Shown here: positions 33,344 to 43,051 of the stretch, one piece after another
Numbering within the stretch: the stretch's first letter is position 1
How the letters are laid out: each line of letters starts with the position of its first letter
From: Mycobacterium paraense
GTDB taxonomy: Bacteria > Actinomycetota > Actinomycetes > Mycobacteriales > Mycobacteriaceae
Direction: 5' to 3'
Assembly: GCF_002101815.1 (NCBI RefSeq)
Contig: NZ_LQPM01000010.1
Coordinates: 407,483 to 471,482, forward strand
DNA: 64,000 bases
Program-made: the position numbers and the translations under genes
The notes under the pieces: model-generated
Seen by the model: the letters and a program-made list of their open reading frames with translations, nothing else
What the model was told of the DNA's origin: nothing
The model's database searches: none

Positions 33344-34015
33344 ATGCGCAGTCACGGCTGGGCAGGGAACACGCCCGCCTCCGACGAGGAGGCGATCGAG
33401 CGCATCCTGGACGCCGCCGAGAAGATCATCGACGAACGCGGGCCGGCGACGCGGATCACCGACGTGGCGCGGGCCCTCGGCGTGACCCGACAAACCGTGT
33501 ACCGGTACTTCCCCGGCACCCAGGCGCTGCTGGTGGCAACCGCGATGCGATCGGCCGACGGTTTCCTGGACCGGCTGGCGAGCCATCTCGACGGCGTGAC
33601 CGACCCGGTCGTGGCGATGACCGAGGGCCTGGCATTCGCCATCGAACAACTGGCGTCGGACAATCAGGTCGAATTCGTGCTGAATCGGCGCCACCGCGGC
33701 GGCAAGCCGGTCTCGATCATCTCCGACACCGCGTTGGCGTTCGGGCGCTCGATGCTGCACCGCTACGACATCGATTGGGAGCATTACGGTTTCGACGAGG
33801 CGGGCCTGGATGAGCTGAACGAGTTCTGCCTGCGGGTGCTGCACTCCTTCCTCGCCGACCCGGGCCGTCCGGCCCGCGGTGGCGACGATCTGCGGCGGTA
33901 TCTGATCCGCTGGATCGGTCCCGCGATCGCCTATCCGCAAATGGTGCGGACGATGGAGGCGCTGCGGGGCCCGGACGCGGCGCCCGCCCGGAAGCGGCCC
34001 TGGAAGGCGTCCTGA
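33344..34015 (+). CDS. TetR-family transcriptional regulator
   Basis: This is a 223-residue regulator with helix-turn-helix at about residues 20-62 (IERILDAAEKIIDERGPATRITDVARALGVTRQTVYRYFPGTQALLV). The effector domain ends with GPAIAYPQMVRTMEALRGPD. It is a different subfamily from the TetR gene just upstream, with 90 bases between. ATG 33344 has no Shine-Dalgarno sequence but follows a tiny upstream ORF by two bases, which suggests coupled initiation. Targets are unknown. Confidence 0.88.
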   Translation: MRSHGWAGNTPASDEEAIERILDAAEKIIDERGPATRITDVARALGVTRQTVYRYFPGTQALLVATAMRSADGFLDRLASHLDGVTDPVVAMTEGLAFAIEQLASDNQVEFVLNRRHRGGKPVSIISDTALAFGRSMLHRYDIDWEHYGFDEAGLDELNEFCLRVLHSFLADPGRPARGGDDLRRYLIRWIGPAIAYPQMVRTMEALRGPDAAPARKRPWKAS

Positions 34016-34100
34016 CGGCGCCCCGGCCGGGTGGTTGATCCGTTCGGCGGCTTCGGCGATCCTCAACGAACCGACGTTGACGACCGGCGAAGGAGTGGAC

Positions 34101-34559
34101 GTGGTGGGTCTGGGACAAGTCGCGCTCAACAGCGCACCCGTGTTCGGAGGTCTCATGTTGGCCGTTGCGGCCGGGCAGTTCAGGGGCCCGAACTATCGCG
34201 AGCTGATCAAACAGGACATGGATCTGCTGGATCGCCTCCCACCGGAGGCCACCGCGCGGCGCGCCGAGCTGCAACGCACGATCGACGACCGCATCGATGA
34301 CCTGGTCGATGTCGCTGACCGCAACCGCGCGCTGCGCAAGGCCGCGCTGACGTACCGAGGCAACTGGCGCGATGTGGTGCTGCTGCTGTGCGTGGTGTTG
34401 TTCACCATCATCTGGTGGGAAGTCGATCACAGCCGCGGCAACTGGCTGCCGATGTTCGTGCTGCTGATCCTGTTGGTGGTGGTGACCGCCGCCTACGCCT
34501 TCCGGGGCGTGCTGCGCGCCGCCACCTCGCTGGTGCGCAGGCGGGACAGCGCGCCGTAG
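34101..34559 (+). CDS. Membrane protein of unknown function
   Basis: This is a 152-residue protein with one weak hydrophobic stretch near the N-terminus (VFGGLMLAVAAGQF), a charged helical middle (TARRAELQRTIDDRIDDLVDVADRNRALRKAAL) and two transmembrane helices at about residues 90-108 and 114-133. GAAGGAG five bases before GTG 34101 decides the start; the open frame extends further upstream without support. I do not recognise the family. Confidence 0.65.
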   Translation: MVGLGQVALNSAPVFGGLMLAVAAGQFRGPNYRELIKQDMDLLDRLPPEATARRAELQRTIDDRIDDLVDVADRNRALRKAALTYRGNWRDVVLLLCVVLFTIIWWEVDHSRGNWLPMFVLLILLVVVTAAYAFRGVLRAATSLVRRRDSAP

Positions 34560-34667
34560 CCCTTCCACGGCCCTGAGCTGCGGTTTTGCCGGCCGCCGGG
34601 GTGCCCGTCGCGTCAGGGCGGGGGCGCTCGCCGAGCATCCGCCGCCGCGTTATGCCAAAATTTTGGC

Positions 34668-35336
34668 GTGAAGTTGCCTCCCCTCCTCAAGCTGATTTGC
34701 ACTGCGGTAGCGCCGATTTGGGTCTTCGTGATCGCGCCCGTTCCCTCGGCATCGGCCGAGCCCTGCCCCGACGTCGAGGTGGTATTCGCCCGGGGTACCA
34801 GCGAGCCGCCCGGGGTCGGCGGCATCGGCCAGCATTTCGTCGACACGCTGCGCTCCCGCGTGGGCGGCAAATCGCTGGGCGTGTACCCGGTCAACTACCC
34901 GGCCACCACGGACTTCCCCACGGCCATTGACGGCATCACCGACGCCGGCCACCACGTCGAGTCCATGGCGGCGAGCTGTCCCCGCACCAAGATGGTGCTG
35001 GGCGGATATTCCCAGGGCGCGGCGGTGATGGGTTTCGTCACCGCGAACCAGGTGCCGGACGGCGCAAATCTCGCGCAGCCACCGCAACCGATGCCGCCCG
35101 ACGTCGCCAACCACGTCGCCGCGGTCGCCCTCTTCGGCAAGCCGTCGGGCCAGTTCATGAGCATCATCAACGAGCCGCCGGTCACCGTCGGGCCGCTGTA
35201 TGCACCCAAAACGATCGACCTCTGCGTGCCCAACGACCCGGTCTGTTCGGGATCGGGATTCCCGGCCGCGCACCGGCAGTACGTCGACGCCGGCATGGTG
35301 GATCAGGCGGCCGATTTCGCCGCGAGCCGCCTGTAG
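34668..35336 (+). CDS. Cutinase-like secreted serine esterase
   Basis: This 222-residue cutinase-family protein has a signal peptide (hydrophobic LICTAVAPIWVFVIAPVPSASA, cleaved near residue 30). The catalytic triad is Ser in GGYSQGAAV, Asp in CVPNDPVC and His in AAHRQYV; cysteines in EPCPDVEV and AASCPRTK form the conserved disulfide. Mycobacterial homologues such as Culp1 (Rv1984c) are secreted lipolytic enzymes and antigens. GTG 34668 starts the signal peptide. Confidence 0.92.
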   Translation: MKLPPLLKLICTAVAPIWVFVIAPVPSASAEPCPDVEVVFARGTSEPPGVGGIGQHFVDTLRSRVGGKSLGVYPVNYPATTDFPTAIDGITDAGHHVESMAASCPRTKMVLGGYSQGAAVMGFVTANQVPDGANLAQPPQPMPPDVANHVAAVALFGKPSGQFMSIINEPPVTVGPLYAPKTIDLCVPNDPVCSGSGFPAAHRQYVDAGMVDQAADFAASRL

Positions 35337-35343
35337 CCGCGCG

Positions 35344-35811
35344 GTGACGAACGGACCCGCCGAGAACGTCGGGAGCACCGCCTTCGACGTCGCCGACAGG
35401 CTGGCCATCATCAACCTGTTCGGCGCCTACGCCCACACCTACGACGAGAACCGGCTCGACGACTTTCGTGCGTTGTTCACCGAGTCGCCCGAACTCGTCC
35501 TGTGGCACGAGGGCCGCCCGCTGTCGGCGGACATCGATACGGTCATGAGCCTGCTCGCGGTCCGCAAGGCGGGGTTCAAGGCCGAAAACAACCAACGGCG
35601 CCACGCGCTGAATTCGTTTTGGTTCTCCAGCCAGGGCGACACCGAGGCGACGGGTCACTGTTACGTCCAGGTCTTCGCCGTCAAAGACGGCGGCCCGCCC
35701 GTCGCCGATCTGACCGGACGCTACGAGTTCACGGCGACCAAGCAAGGCGGCGTGTGGCGGTTCAGCCGGTGGGTGGTGGCGATCGACCAGGCGCAGCCCG
35801 GCGCCGGCTGA
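35344..35811 (+). CDS. SnoaL/NTF2-like domain protein
   Basis: This 155-residue NTF2-like protein contains FDVADRLAIINLFGAYAHTYDENRLDDFRALFTESPELVLW at the start and GRYEFTATKQGGVWRFSRWVVAI at the end. It follows the cutinase by only seven bases from a GTG start. The catalytic role, if any, is unknown. Confidence 0.75.
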   Translation: MTNGPAENVGSTAFDVADRLAIINLFGAYAHTYDENRLDDFRALFTESPELVLWHEGRPLSADIDTVMSLLAVRKAGFKAENNQRRHALNSFWFSSQGDTEATGHCYVQVFAVKDGGPPVADLTGRYEFTATKQGGVWRFSRWVVAIDQAQPGAG

Positions 35812-35821
35812 CCCGGATGGA

Positions 35822-36199
35822 TCAGAACCGGGGCGCGCTCTCGAGCACTTCCAGCGCCGCGTCGATGTTCGGAACGATCGTCGGGCCGTAGCTGCGCACC
35901 AATTGCCCCAGCGCGCGGGCGACATGCGGACCCACGGCGCCGGCGGGCAGCACCTCCTCCGCCAGGACGATGCCATTCACCACGTGCGCCGCGCTGAGCC
36001 GGCCGTCGGCGGTGACTTCGTATCGCCAGTCGCCGATCTGGATCCGCTCGGGCTGGGAGCGAAAAAAGCCCCGGCGCGCCGGGACGAGAACCACCCCGGG
36101 AACGCCGCAGAACACCTTGACCACCAACGCGACTCCCCCGGGCCCGGCCAGGGCGGACCCGATGGCGTGGCTGACCCGATCGTGATCGTAGGCGGTCAT
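35822..36199 (-). CDS. Conserved mycobacterial protein of unknown function (DUF5073-like)
   Basis: This is a 125-residue soluble protein beginning MTAYDHDRVSHAIGSALAGPGG and ending in a helical tail (RALGQLVRSYGPTIVPNIDAALEVLES). It resembles small mycobacterial proteins labelled DUF5073. The start overlaps the stop of the YbjQ-type gene upstream (TGATG), so they are one operon. No active-site pattern is visible. Confidence 0.65.
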   Translation of the reverse strand: MTAYDHDRVSHAIGSALAGPGGVALVVKVFCGVPGVVLVPARRGFFRSQPERIQIGDWRYEVTADGRLSAAHVVNGIVLAEEVLPAGAVGPHVARALGQLVRSYGPTIVPNIDAALEVLESAPRF

Positions 36200-36984
36200 C
36201 AATCGCTCATCGGCAGGACGAACGACGGCGTCAGGGTTTGCGCCTCGCCGCTGCGACGGACGGCCGTGCCCGCCACGTAGAACTCCACCGTGTGGTGTCC
36301 CCACGCGTAGTTCGAGATGGCGAAATGCACACCGACGACGCCGTTTCCGCCGTCCCGCTCGGCCTCGCCCTGCATGCGCGACATCGCCAGCTCCCGGGCC
36401 TGGTAGCTGCCCTGCGTCCATTGCGGCATCTCGGTGTTGCGTCCCGCCTGCTTGAGCATCGCCATGAACCCTTGCACGGCAACGTGAAACACGCAGTTGC
36501 CCATCACGAAGGCGACCGGGGCGTAGCCGGAGCGCAGCAGGGTCGTCAGGTCCTGGCCGGACAGGTGACTGGTGAACGCCTGCCCGTTGGGACGCCGGTA
36601 CGCCCCGGGCTTCGCGGTGTACCGCACGGCGGTGCCGACGGCGATGAACTCGAGGTGCTCGCCCTCGCCCTGGTGACGCCATTCCAGGCGGACGCCGACC
36701 ACTCCGTCGGCGCCGAGCGAATCGGCCTCGGCCTGCATCCGCGACATCGCGTTCCACCGTGCGCGGTAGGTCGCCTCGGTGAGCACCGGCAGCTCGGATT
36801 GCTGCCTGATGCCGGTGAACTGGTATCCCACGTGATAGACGGACACGCCCATGACGAGCTCGATCGGTTCGAACCCGGCCCCGTGCAGCAGCGCGAATTC
36901 GTTGATCGACAGGTCGGACGTGAAGACCTTGCCCGCGTGAGACAGGCGTTCGCTGGCAACTGGGTCGAGCGGGTTGGGTTGCAT
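36199..36984 (-). CDS. Tandem YbjQ/DUF74-type protein
   Basis: The 261-residue protein holds two copies of a YbjQ-like domain. Repeat 1 has VFTSDLSINEFALLHGAGFEPIELVMG and RMQAEADSLGADGVVGVRLEW. Repeat 2 has AFTSHLSGQDLTTLLRSGYAPVAFVMG and RMQGEAERDGGNGVVGVHFAI. YbjQ is a small pentameric putative metal-binding protein; in it a single domain is the whole protein, so this is an internal duplication. The downstream gene is translationally coupled. Confidence 0.75.
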   Translation of the reverse strand: MQPNPLDPVASERLSHAGKVFTSDLSINEFALLHGAGFEPIELVMGVSVYHVGYQFTGIRQQSELPVLTEATYRARWNAMSRMQAEADSLGADGVVGVRLEWRHQGEGEHLEFIAVGTAVRYTAKPGAYRRPNGQAFTSHLSGQDLTTLLRSGYAPVAFVMGNCVFHVAVQGFMAMLKQAGRNTEMPQWTQGSYQARELAMSRMQGEAERDGGNGVVGVHFAISNYAWGHHTVEFYVAGTAVRRSGEAQTLTPSFVLPMSD

Positions 36985-37065
36985 CGGCTGCCGGCCCTCC
37001 TGAGGTTGGGAAGGAAAGCGTAGCCCGCCGACGGCGCGCTCACCGGGCGCTCGGCCCGGCGGGAA

Positions 37066-38466
37066 TTATCGCGGACAGCTCTCTTGCGGCCGGACGTCGG
37101 CGCATTCGAGTAGCTCCTTGAGCGCATCGGGGAACGCGTCGGCGATATCCCACAAGTCCGGCAGCAGGTCGGGGCAGGCGATGATGCCGATGCCGAGTTC
37201 ACCGCCCAGCGACATCACGGTGATGTTGAGCCCGGCGCTGCCGATGATCGGGCCCATCGGGTACATGGCGTCGACGTGGCACCCGAGGAAATACAACTCG
37301 GTCTGGGGGCCGGGCACGTTCGACAGGATCATGTTGTACGCCGGGCTGTGCGATATCGGGATGCGCGGCAGGATCCGCATGGCCGCACCGAACATCGTGG
37401 GTCCGCCGAACTGCGTCCAGTCGTGCAGCAGCGTGGGACCGATCGCCGCCGTGTGGTCTTTCGCGGCGGCATTGCCCGCCGCGATCGTGCGGATGCGTTC
37501 GGCCGGATCGGCGATTTGGCTTTCCACCCGACAGAACATCCAGGTGGTCTGATTGCGGCCGGGCCGCTGCGACTTGTTGCGCACCGACACCGGCACGGTC
37601 GCCACCAGCGGCTGGTCGGGCAACTCCCCGCGTTCGAGCAGGAAACGCCGCAGCACCCCCGCGCACAGCGCCACCACGACATCGTTGACCGTCACCCCGA
37701 ACCGATCCTTGACCCGCTTGACGTCGCGCATGTCCAACTGTGTGTAGGCGATGTTCCGGAGCCGGGTGACGGCGCCGTTGAAGGGGGTGGGCGGCGCGGA
37801 GAACGGCGCGGCCATGGTGCGCCCGTCGCGCGCGCGAAGCGCGGTCTGCGCCAAGGTCAGCATCGTCGCCGGGACCACGGTCGCAAGCCGCAACGGCCGC
37901 AAGGCGAACCCGAGCAGTCCGCTCGCGGCAATGCGCAAAGCGTTGCCGCCACCGGCGCCGCGCACGGGCTCCGGGGGCGGCGCATCGGGCGCCACGCTGC
38001 ACAGCTGGGCGAGCAGGTTCGCGCCGGCCACCCCGTCGACCACGGCGTGATGGACCTTGAGCAGCACCGCCACCGCGTCCGGGCGGGCGGCGCCTTCGAG
38101 CACCCACATCTCCCAGAGCGGGCGATCGCGGTCCAGCGGCAGCCCCGCGATATAGCCGCAGATGTCGGCCAGTTCGCGGCGCCCCCCGGGCGCCGGCACC
38201 CCGACGCGGCGCAGGTGGCGCCGCAGCTGGAAGTCTTCGTCATCCACCCACACCGGGTGATCCAGGTTGAGTTGCGTGTCGGCCAGCTTCATCCGGAATT
38301 CCGGCATCGCGGACACGCGTTTGGCCACCGCGGAGCGCAAGCGGCCGTAGGTATAGCCGCCCGGCATGGTCGAGGTGTCCAACTCCAAAATGCAACACAC
38401 GTTCAACGGCTGCGTCGGAGTCTCCAGATAGAGAAAGAATGCGTCAAGTCCGCTTAGTCGTTCCAT
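37066..38466 (-). CDS. WS/DGAT-type O-acyltransferase
   Basis: This 466-residue wax ester synthase/diacylglycerol acyltransferase family enzyme has an intact catalytic motif at His139, His140 and Asp144 (LLKVHHAVVDGVAGANL). The opening MERLSGLDAFFLYLETPTQPLNV is the canonical one, and the DUF1298 region includes MILSNVPGPQTELYFLG. It should esterify diacylglycerol or alcohols with acyl-CoA for storage lipid. It differs clearly from the copy at 17728-19092, so it is not a recent duplicate. Confidence 0.92.
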   Translation of the reverse strand: MERLSGLDAFFLYLETPTQPLNVCCILELDTSTMPGGYTYGRLRSAVAKRVSAMPEFRMKLADTQLNLDHPVWVDDEDFQLRRHLRRVGVPAPGGRRELADICGYIAGLPLDRDRPLWEMWVLEGAARPDAVAVLLKVHHAVVDGVAGANLLAQLCSVAPDAPPPEPVRGAGGGNALRIAASGLLGFALRPLRLATVVPATMLTLAQTALRARDGRTMAAPFSAPPTPFNGAVTRLRNIAYTQLDMRDVKRVKDRFGVTVNDVVVALCAGVLRRFLLERGELPDQPLVATVPVSVRNKSQRPGRNQTTWMFCRVESQIADPAERIRTIAAGNAAAKDHTAAIGPTLLHDWTQFGGPTMFGAAMRILPRIPISHSPAYNMILSNVPGPQTELYFLGCHVDAMYPMGPIIGSAGLNITVMSLGGELGIGIIACPDLLPDLWDIADAFPDALKELLECADVRPQESCPR

Positions 38467-38811
38467 AGCCGCCTGCTCGACTAGTGACCTCTAAATCCCC
38501 CGCCCTAACCCCACAGAGTTTAGGTAGCGAAAAAGTTGAAAGCCACTGCTTAACAAATCTTTTCGCGTTAATTGTTGATGACCGCGATGTTATTTCGCCG
38601 ATCCCGCTCCGAAACGGGACGCAACGGTTCCCGCGGGTGCGATTGCGCCCCCCGCCAGAACCGTCGGATTTCCCCAAACGCCGCGACGGTTAAACCTGCG
38701 CACGATGAACCGACCGCGGCGCGGTCTCGTTATCTCGGATATCAGCGCCTTGGCGGCACGGTCTGCGTGGGGGCGGCCGCGCGCTGACGAGTGCGGACGC
38801 GCGGGAGGACC
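38467..38811. other. Divergent intergenic region between WS/DGAT and the ABC transporter
   Basis: These 345 bases hold the promoters of two divergent genes. The left half is AT-richer than its surroundings. A perfect inverted repeat GACCGC-GGC-GCGGTC at 38712-38726 and a shorter TATC/GATA repeat next to it are the only structured elements I see. No small gene is supported. Confidence 0.45.
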
Positions 38812-39555
38812 ATGTTCAGACGCATCGACACCGACAATCCCGCGGGGCGCGGCCCACTGACCATCGAGCTCCGCGATGTGGTGCGCGAGTACCGGGTCGG
38901 CGGTCAAACGGTGCGCGCGCTCGACGAGATCAGCCTGCGGCTGGAGGGCGGGCACTTCCTGTCGGTCGTCGGGCCGTCCGGGGCGGGCAAGAGCACCCTG
39001 CTGCACCTGCTCGGCGCGCTGGACTCCCCCGATTCCGGGTCGATCACCTTCGAGGGCGAGGAGATCGGCCGGCTCAGCGATGAGCAGCAGTCCGTCTTCC
39101 GTCATCGCCAGGTGGGCTTCATCTTCCAGTTCTTCAACCTGTTGCCAACGCTGTCGGCGTGGGAGAACGTCGCGGTACCCAAGCTGCTCGACGGCGTCCG
39201 GCTGGGCAAGGCCAAACCGGACGCGACCCGGCTCCTGGACCGCGTCGGGCTCGGCAACCGGATAGACCACCGGCCCGCCGAGTTGTCCGGCGGCCAGATG
39301 CAGCGGGTCGCCGTGGCGCGCGCCCTGATGATGGACCCGCCGCTGATCCTCGCCGACGAACCGACCGGGAACCTCGACTCCGCAACGGGCGCGTCGATTT
39401 TGGGCCTGCTCGGCGAGGTGGCGCACGAGCCCGGCCGCGGGCGGCTGGTGGTGATGGTGACCCACAACGCGGAGGCCGCGGACGCGACCGATCGGGTGAT
39501 CGCGTTGCAGGACGGGCGGATCGGTTCCGACGAGCGGTCGGCGGTCCCGGTGTGA
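38812..39555 (+). CDS. ABC transporter ATP-binding protein (MacB/LolD type)
   Basis: This 247-residue ATPase has Walker A GPSGAGKST at residues 54-62, a Q-loop in GFIFQFFNLLPTLSAWENV, signature LSGGQMQRVAVARAL, Walker B LILADEPTGNLDSATG and the H-loop in VMVTHNAEAAD. The pattern is that of LolD/MacB ATPases, which work as mechanotransmitters with FtsX-type permeases and move lipids, lipoproteins or peptides across the membrane. GGGAGG precedes ATG 38812. The stop overlaps the permease start (GTGA). Confidence 0.93.
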   Translation: MFRRIDTDNPAGRGPLTIELRDVVREYRVGGQTVRALDEISLRLEGGHFLSVVGPSGAGKSTLLHLLGALDSPDSGSITFEGEEIGRLSDEQQSVFRHRQVGFIFQFFNLLPTLSAWENVAVPKLLDGVRLGKAKPDATRLLDRVGLGNRIDHRPAELSGGQMQRVAVARALMMDPPLILADEPTGNLDSATGASILGLLGEVAHEPGRGRLVVMVTHNAEAADATDRVIALQDGRIGSDERSAVPV

Positions 39556-42065
39556 CACCGGGCGCCGCGATCGGTGCGGCGGCGAGCCGGCTGCGCCTGT
39601 TCAGCCTGCGGGAGCTCAAGGTGCACCGCCGCCGCACGATCGCGTCGATCGCGGTGATGGCGGCGTCGGCCATGTATCTGGTCGCGGTGTTCGGCATCTT
39701 CGGCTCGATCACCGGATCGGTCGACCGGCTCGCCGACGGGATCGCGGGCGTCGCCTCGCTGGAGGTGTCGGGGATCACCGACGCCGGGTTTCCCGACGCG
39801 ATCGCCGCCGACGTGGCCGCGGTTCCCGGCGTCGCGACCGCGGCGCCGATGATCCGGACGACGGTGTCCACCTCGTCGGGGCCAGTCCTGCTGTTCGGCG
39901 CCGACGACCGCCTCGCCGCCCTGGGCGGCGCACTCAAGGACGCGCTGAAGAACGACCCGAAAAGCGGACCCGCCGGACCGCCCGCCGCGAACGCCGTCCG
40001 GGTCGGACCCGGCACCGGCCACCCCAAAGGCGCGACGTTCCAACTCGGTACCGCCTCGGTGACGGTCAGCGAGGTGCTCACGGGCGAGCAGGCCGCCGCC
40101 CTCAACGGCGGCCATTATGTACTGGCCCCACTTGCCTTGGCGCAGAACGTCACCGGGCGACAGGGCCAGCTCGACTCGATCCTGATCACCGCCAAGCCCG
40201 GCGCCGATCTCGCCCAGGTGCGCGCCGCCGTCGACCGCGCGGTGAGCGGCCGGGCCATCGTCGCCGACCCCGGCATGCGGGCCACCTGCGCCGGTGACGG
40301 CGTCAAGCTGATGAACTACATGGCCCTCATGGGCGCCATGGTCGCGCTGATGGTCGGCGCGTTCCTGATCTACACCACGATGACAATGGCGATCACCCAG
40401 CGCCGGCCGATCATCTCGTTGTTGCGCGCCATCGGCGGGCGCCGCGCCACCATCGTCCGCGACATGCTGGCGGAGGCGGCGATACTCGGCATCATCGGCG
40501 GGGCCATTGGCTCGGCCATCGGAATCGCGCTGGGCCGCATCGCGATTGGCCGGTTGCCCCCGGCGATGACCCAGGGCCTGGAAGCGCGCATCGAATACTG
40601 GCTGCCCGGCTACGCCATCCCCGCCGCGGTCGCGGTGACCGCGCTGACCAGCGTGGCGGCCTCGGCGATGGCCGCCCGGCAGGTGTACAAGGTCGCGCCC
40701 ATCGAGGCGTTGGCGCCCGTGGGGGTCTCAACCGCCGACCGGGTGCCGCGGTGGCTGCGGATCACCAGTGGGGTGGCGGCCGTCGCGGTTTTCGGGCTGT
40801 CCATCGGGGTCGTGCTCACCCAGCGTGGCGCCCTGGCTTTTGTCGCGGTGTCGGCGGTGTTCTCCGCCGAAATCGCGCTCGGCTTCGCGCTCACCGTGCC
40901 CATCGTCAACGCCACTGCCGCCGCGGCCCGCGTCTTCGGGGCCGTCGGGGCGCTCGCGGCCGCGACCATCGAGCGGGCGCCGCGACGGGTGTGGGCGACG
41001 GTGATGACGGTGCTCATCGCCGTGGTCACCACCATCACGATCACCGGCACCAACGCCGACATGATCCGCTCCGCGCGGGACGTCTTCGCCCCGGTCGTCG
41101 ACGTGCCCGTCTGGGTGAGCGCGAACTCGCCCGACAGCTATCCCACCGACGCTCTGCCGCAAGGCCTTTCGGGCAAAATTGCGGCGCTGCCGGGGGTGCG
41201 GCGCGTCACCGAGGGCGCGCTCGGGTTCGCCGAGGTCGGCGGCACTCGCGTCATGCTCGACGGCTTCTCCTCCGGTACCGCCGATCCGCTCTACCGGGCG
41301 CTCGACGCCCCGGTGCGCGACCAGCTGCTTGCCGGTCGTGGTGTGGTGCTCTCACAGAACCTGGGCAAGACCCTGCACGTGCGGGTCGGCGACCCATTGC
41401 GGATGCAAACGCCGCACGGCGCGCGGCAGGCGACGGTGCTGGCCCTCGTGCCGTACTTCTCGACCGTCATCGGGACGGTCGGGATGAGCCTCGATGACAT
41501 GCGGTCCTGGTTCGACCGCCCGGTCACGACGACCCTCGAGATCGCCGCCGGGCCGGGCGTGGACCCCGATCGCCTGCTGGCCGACGTCCGCCGCGTGGTG
41601 CCATCGCCCGACTATGTGTACGGCGGTCGGGCCAAGCTGGCGGGCCTCGAGGCCCCGATGCGGCAGAGCATGTTCATCGCGAATGCGGTGTGGATCATCG
41701 TCGTGTGCGTCGCGGCGGTGGCGCTGCTCAACACGTTGACCCTGTCGGTGCTGGAACGGCGTCGGGAACTCGGCGTGCTGCGGGCCATGGGATCCAGCCG
41801 CCGGTTCACCTTGCGGATGGTGCTGGCCGAGGCGACGGGCATCGGGGTCGTCGGCGGCGTGCTCGGACTCGCGTTCGGCGGCGCGGACCAGTGGCTGTTC
41901 AGCCTCGTCAGCGGGGACATGATGAACTTCCAGGTCGCGTTCCGCCCCAGCTGGACGGCGTTCGCGTTCTGCCTCGGCGCGCTGGCGATCAGCTTGCTCG
42001 GGTCGCTGCCGCCGGCCCGGCGTGCGGCTCGGCTCAACATCATCGAAGCCGTCAGCGTCGACTAG
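39552..42065 (+). CDS. FtsX-type ABC transporter permease
   Basis: This is an 837-residue permease with duplicated FtsX domains. An N-terminal helix (IASIAVMAASAMYLVAVFGIFG) is followed by a periplasmic domain. Helices of the first FtsX unit lie near residues 255-400 (MALMGAMVALMVGAFLIYTTM and on), then a second periplasmic domain, and the second FtsX unit ends the protein (IIVVCVAAVALLNTLTLSVLERRRELGVLRAMG). The start is GTG 39552, overlapping the ATPase stop. The cargo is unknown; in mycobacteria such pairs are thought to move cell-envelope lipids or lipoproteins. Confidence 0.9.
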   Translation: MTPGAAIGAAASRLRLFSLRELKVHRRRTIASIAVMAASAMYLVAVFGIFGSITGSVDRLADGIAGVASLEVSGITDAGFPDAIAADVAAVPGVATAAPMIRTTVSTSSGPVLLFGADDRLAALGGALKDALKNDPKSGPAGPPAANAVRVGPGTGHPKGATFQLGTASVTVSEVLTGEQAAALNGGHYVLAPLALAQNVTGRQGQLDSILITAKPGADLAQVRAAVDRAVSGRAIVADPGMRATCAGDGVKLMNYMALMGAMVALMVGAFLIYTTMTMAITQRRPIISLLRAIGGRRATIVRDMLAEAAILGIIGGAIGSAIGIALGRIAIGRLPPAMTQGLEARIEYWLPGYAIPAAVAVTALTSVAASAMAARQVYKVAPIEALAPVGVSTADRVPRWLRITSGVAAVAVFGLSIGVVLTQRGALAFVAVSAVFSAEIALGFALTVPIVNATAAAARVFGAVGALAAATIERAPRRVWATVMTVLIAVVTTITITGTNADMIRSARDVFAPVVDVPVWVSANSPDSYPTDALPQGLSGKIAALPGVRRVTEGALGFAEVGGTRVMLDGFSSGTADPLYRALDAPVRDQLLAGRGVVLSQNLGKTLHVRVGDPLRMQTPHGARQATVLALVPYFSTVIGTVGMSLDDMRSWFDRPVTTTLEIAAGPGVDPDRLLADVRRVVPSPDYVYGGRAKLAGLEAPMRQSMFIANAVWIIVVCVAAVALLNTLTLSVLERRRELGVLRAMGSSRRFTLRMVLAEATGIGVVGGVLGLAFGGADQWLFSLVSGDMMNFQVAFRPSWTAFAFCLGALAISLLGSLPPARRAARLNIIEAVSVD

Positions 42066-42078
42066 ATCGCGGGAAGGT

Positions 42079-42945
42079 TCAGAAGCCCAGCGGCAGCAGC
42101 GCGGTGAACAGCGGTGCCAACGGGTCGGTCACCGGAAGGGCGATCGAGCTGTTCAGGAACGGGGCTACCGGGCTCTGGAACGTCAGGATCGTCTGGCCGG
42201 GCGCCCCCAGGCCTAGCGTGGGCTCGGCGCCGGAGGTGACCGCGGCCGTGAAGAGCGGGCTGCTGAACGTCGTCCCGACGAAGTTGTTGTCGTCGGGGTC
42301 GGCGATGGAGGTGTTCGTTAGCAAGCCCGCGAACCCACTCGTTTGGCTCATGAAGTCCGGGTCGCCGGGCACCGGGTTGGTGACCGGGCTGAGGCCCAGC
42401 GCCGAGGCCAGCCGGGTCGCCAAACCATGCACCGACTGCTGCCACTGCGGCAGCTGCGCGGCGGCGGCGGAGGCCCCGGCGTGGTAGCCGGCCATCGCGG
42501 CCACGTCCTGGGCCCACATCCGCTCGTAGTCGGCCTCGGCGGCCGCGATCGCCGGCGCGTTCTGTCCGAACAGGTTCGACATGATCAACTGCACCAACCC
42601 GTTTCGGTTGGCCGCCACCTCCAGCGGATGCACCGTCGCGGCCCGCGCGGCCTCGTACGCGCCGGCCACCGCCCGGGCCTGGCCGGCCGCCCCGGTCGCC
42701 TGGCTCGCCGCCGCACTCAGCCACCCCGCGTACGGGGCCGCCGCGGCCGCCATCGCCGCCGACGCCGGGCCCTGCCACGCCTGGCCGGTCAGCCCCGAAG
42801 TGACCGAGGAAAACGACGACGCCGCGGACCCCAGCTCGGAGGCCAACGCGTCCCAAGCGGCGGCCGCTCCCAACATAGGAGTGGAACCCGCGCCGGCGAA
42901 CATCCGCGCCGAATTGATTTCAGGCGCCAGCACCGAAAAATTCAT
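42079..42945 (-). CDS. PPE-family protein
   Basis: This 288-residue member of the PPE class has the conserved N-terminal domain to about residue 180: [25 protein letters not shown], the WxG turn in [15 protein letters not shown], and [17 protein letters not shown]. The opening has APE where PPE would be. The C-terminal part is short and has no SVP or PPW motif. PPE proteins are exported by ESX systems, mainly ESX-5, as dimers with PE proteins. ATG 42945 has AAGGG nine bases upstream; a GTG two codons earlier is possible. Confidence 0.9.
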   Translation of the reverse strand: MNFSVLAPEINSARMFAGAGSTPMLGAAAAWDALASELGSAASSFSSVTSGLTGQAWQGPASAAMAAAAAPYAGWLSAAASQATGAAGQARAVAGAYEAARAATVHPLEVAANRNGLVQLIMSNLFGQNAPAIAAAEADYERMWAQDVAAMAGYHAGASAAAAQLPQWQQSVHGLATRLASALGLSPVTNPVPGDPDFMSQTSGFAGLLTNTSIADPDDNNFVGTTFSSPLFTAAVTSGAEPTLGLGAPGQTILTFQSPVAPFLNSSIALPVTDPLAPLFTALLPLGF

Positions 42946-43051
42946 GACCACAGTCCCTTCCCTGCGGGCCGCGACGATCGCGTCGGCGCGGTGGTCGCCG
43001 ACAACGCGCAGCGTCTAGGACTACACGAAATACGCGCCCCGAAAGTTCAAC

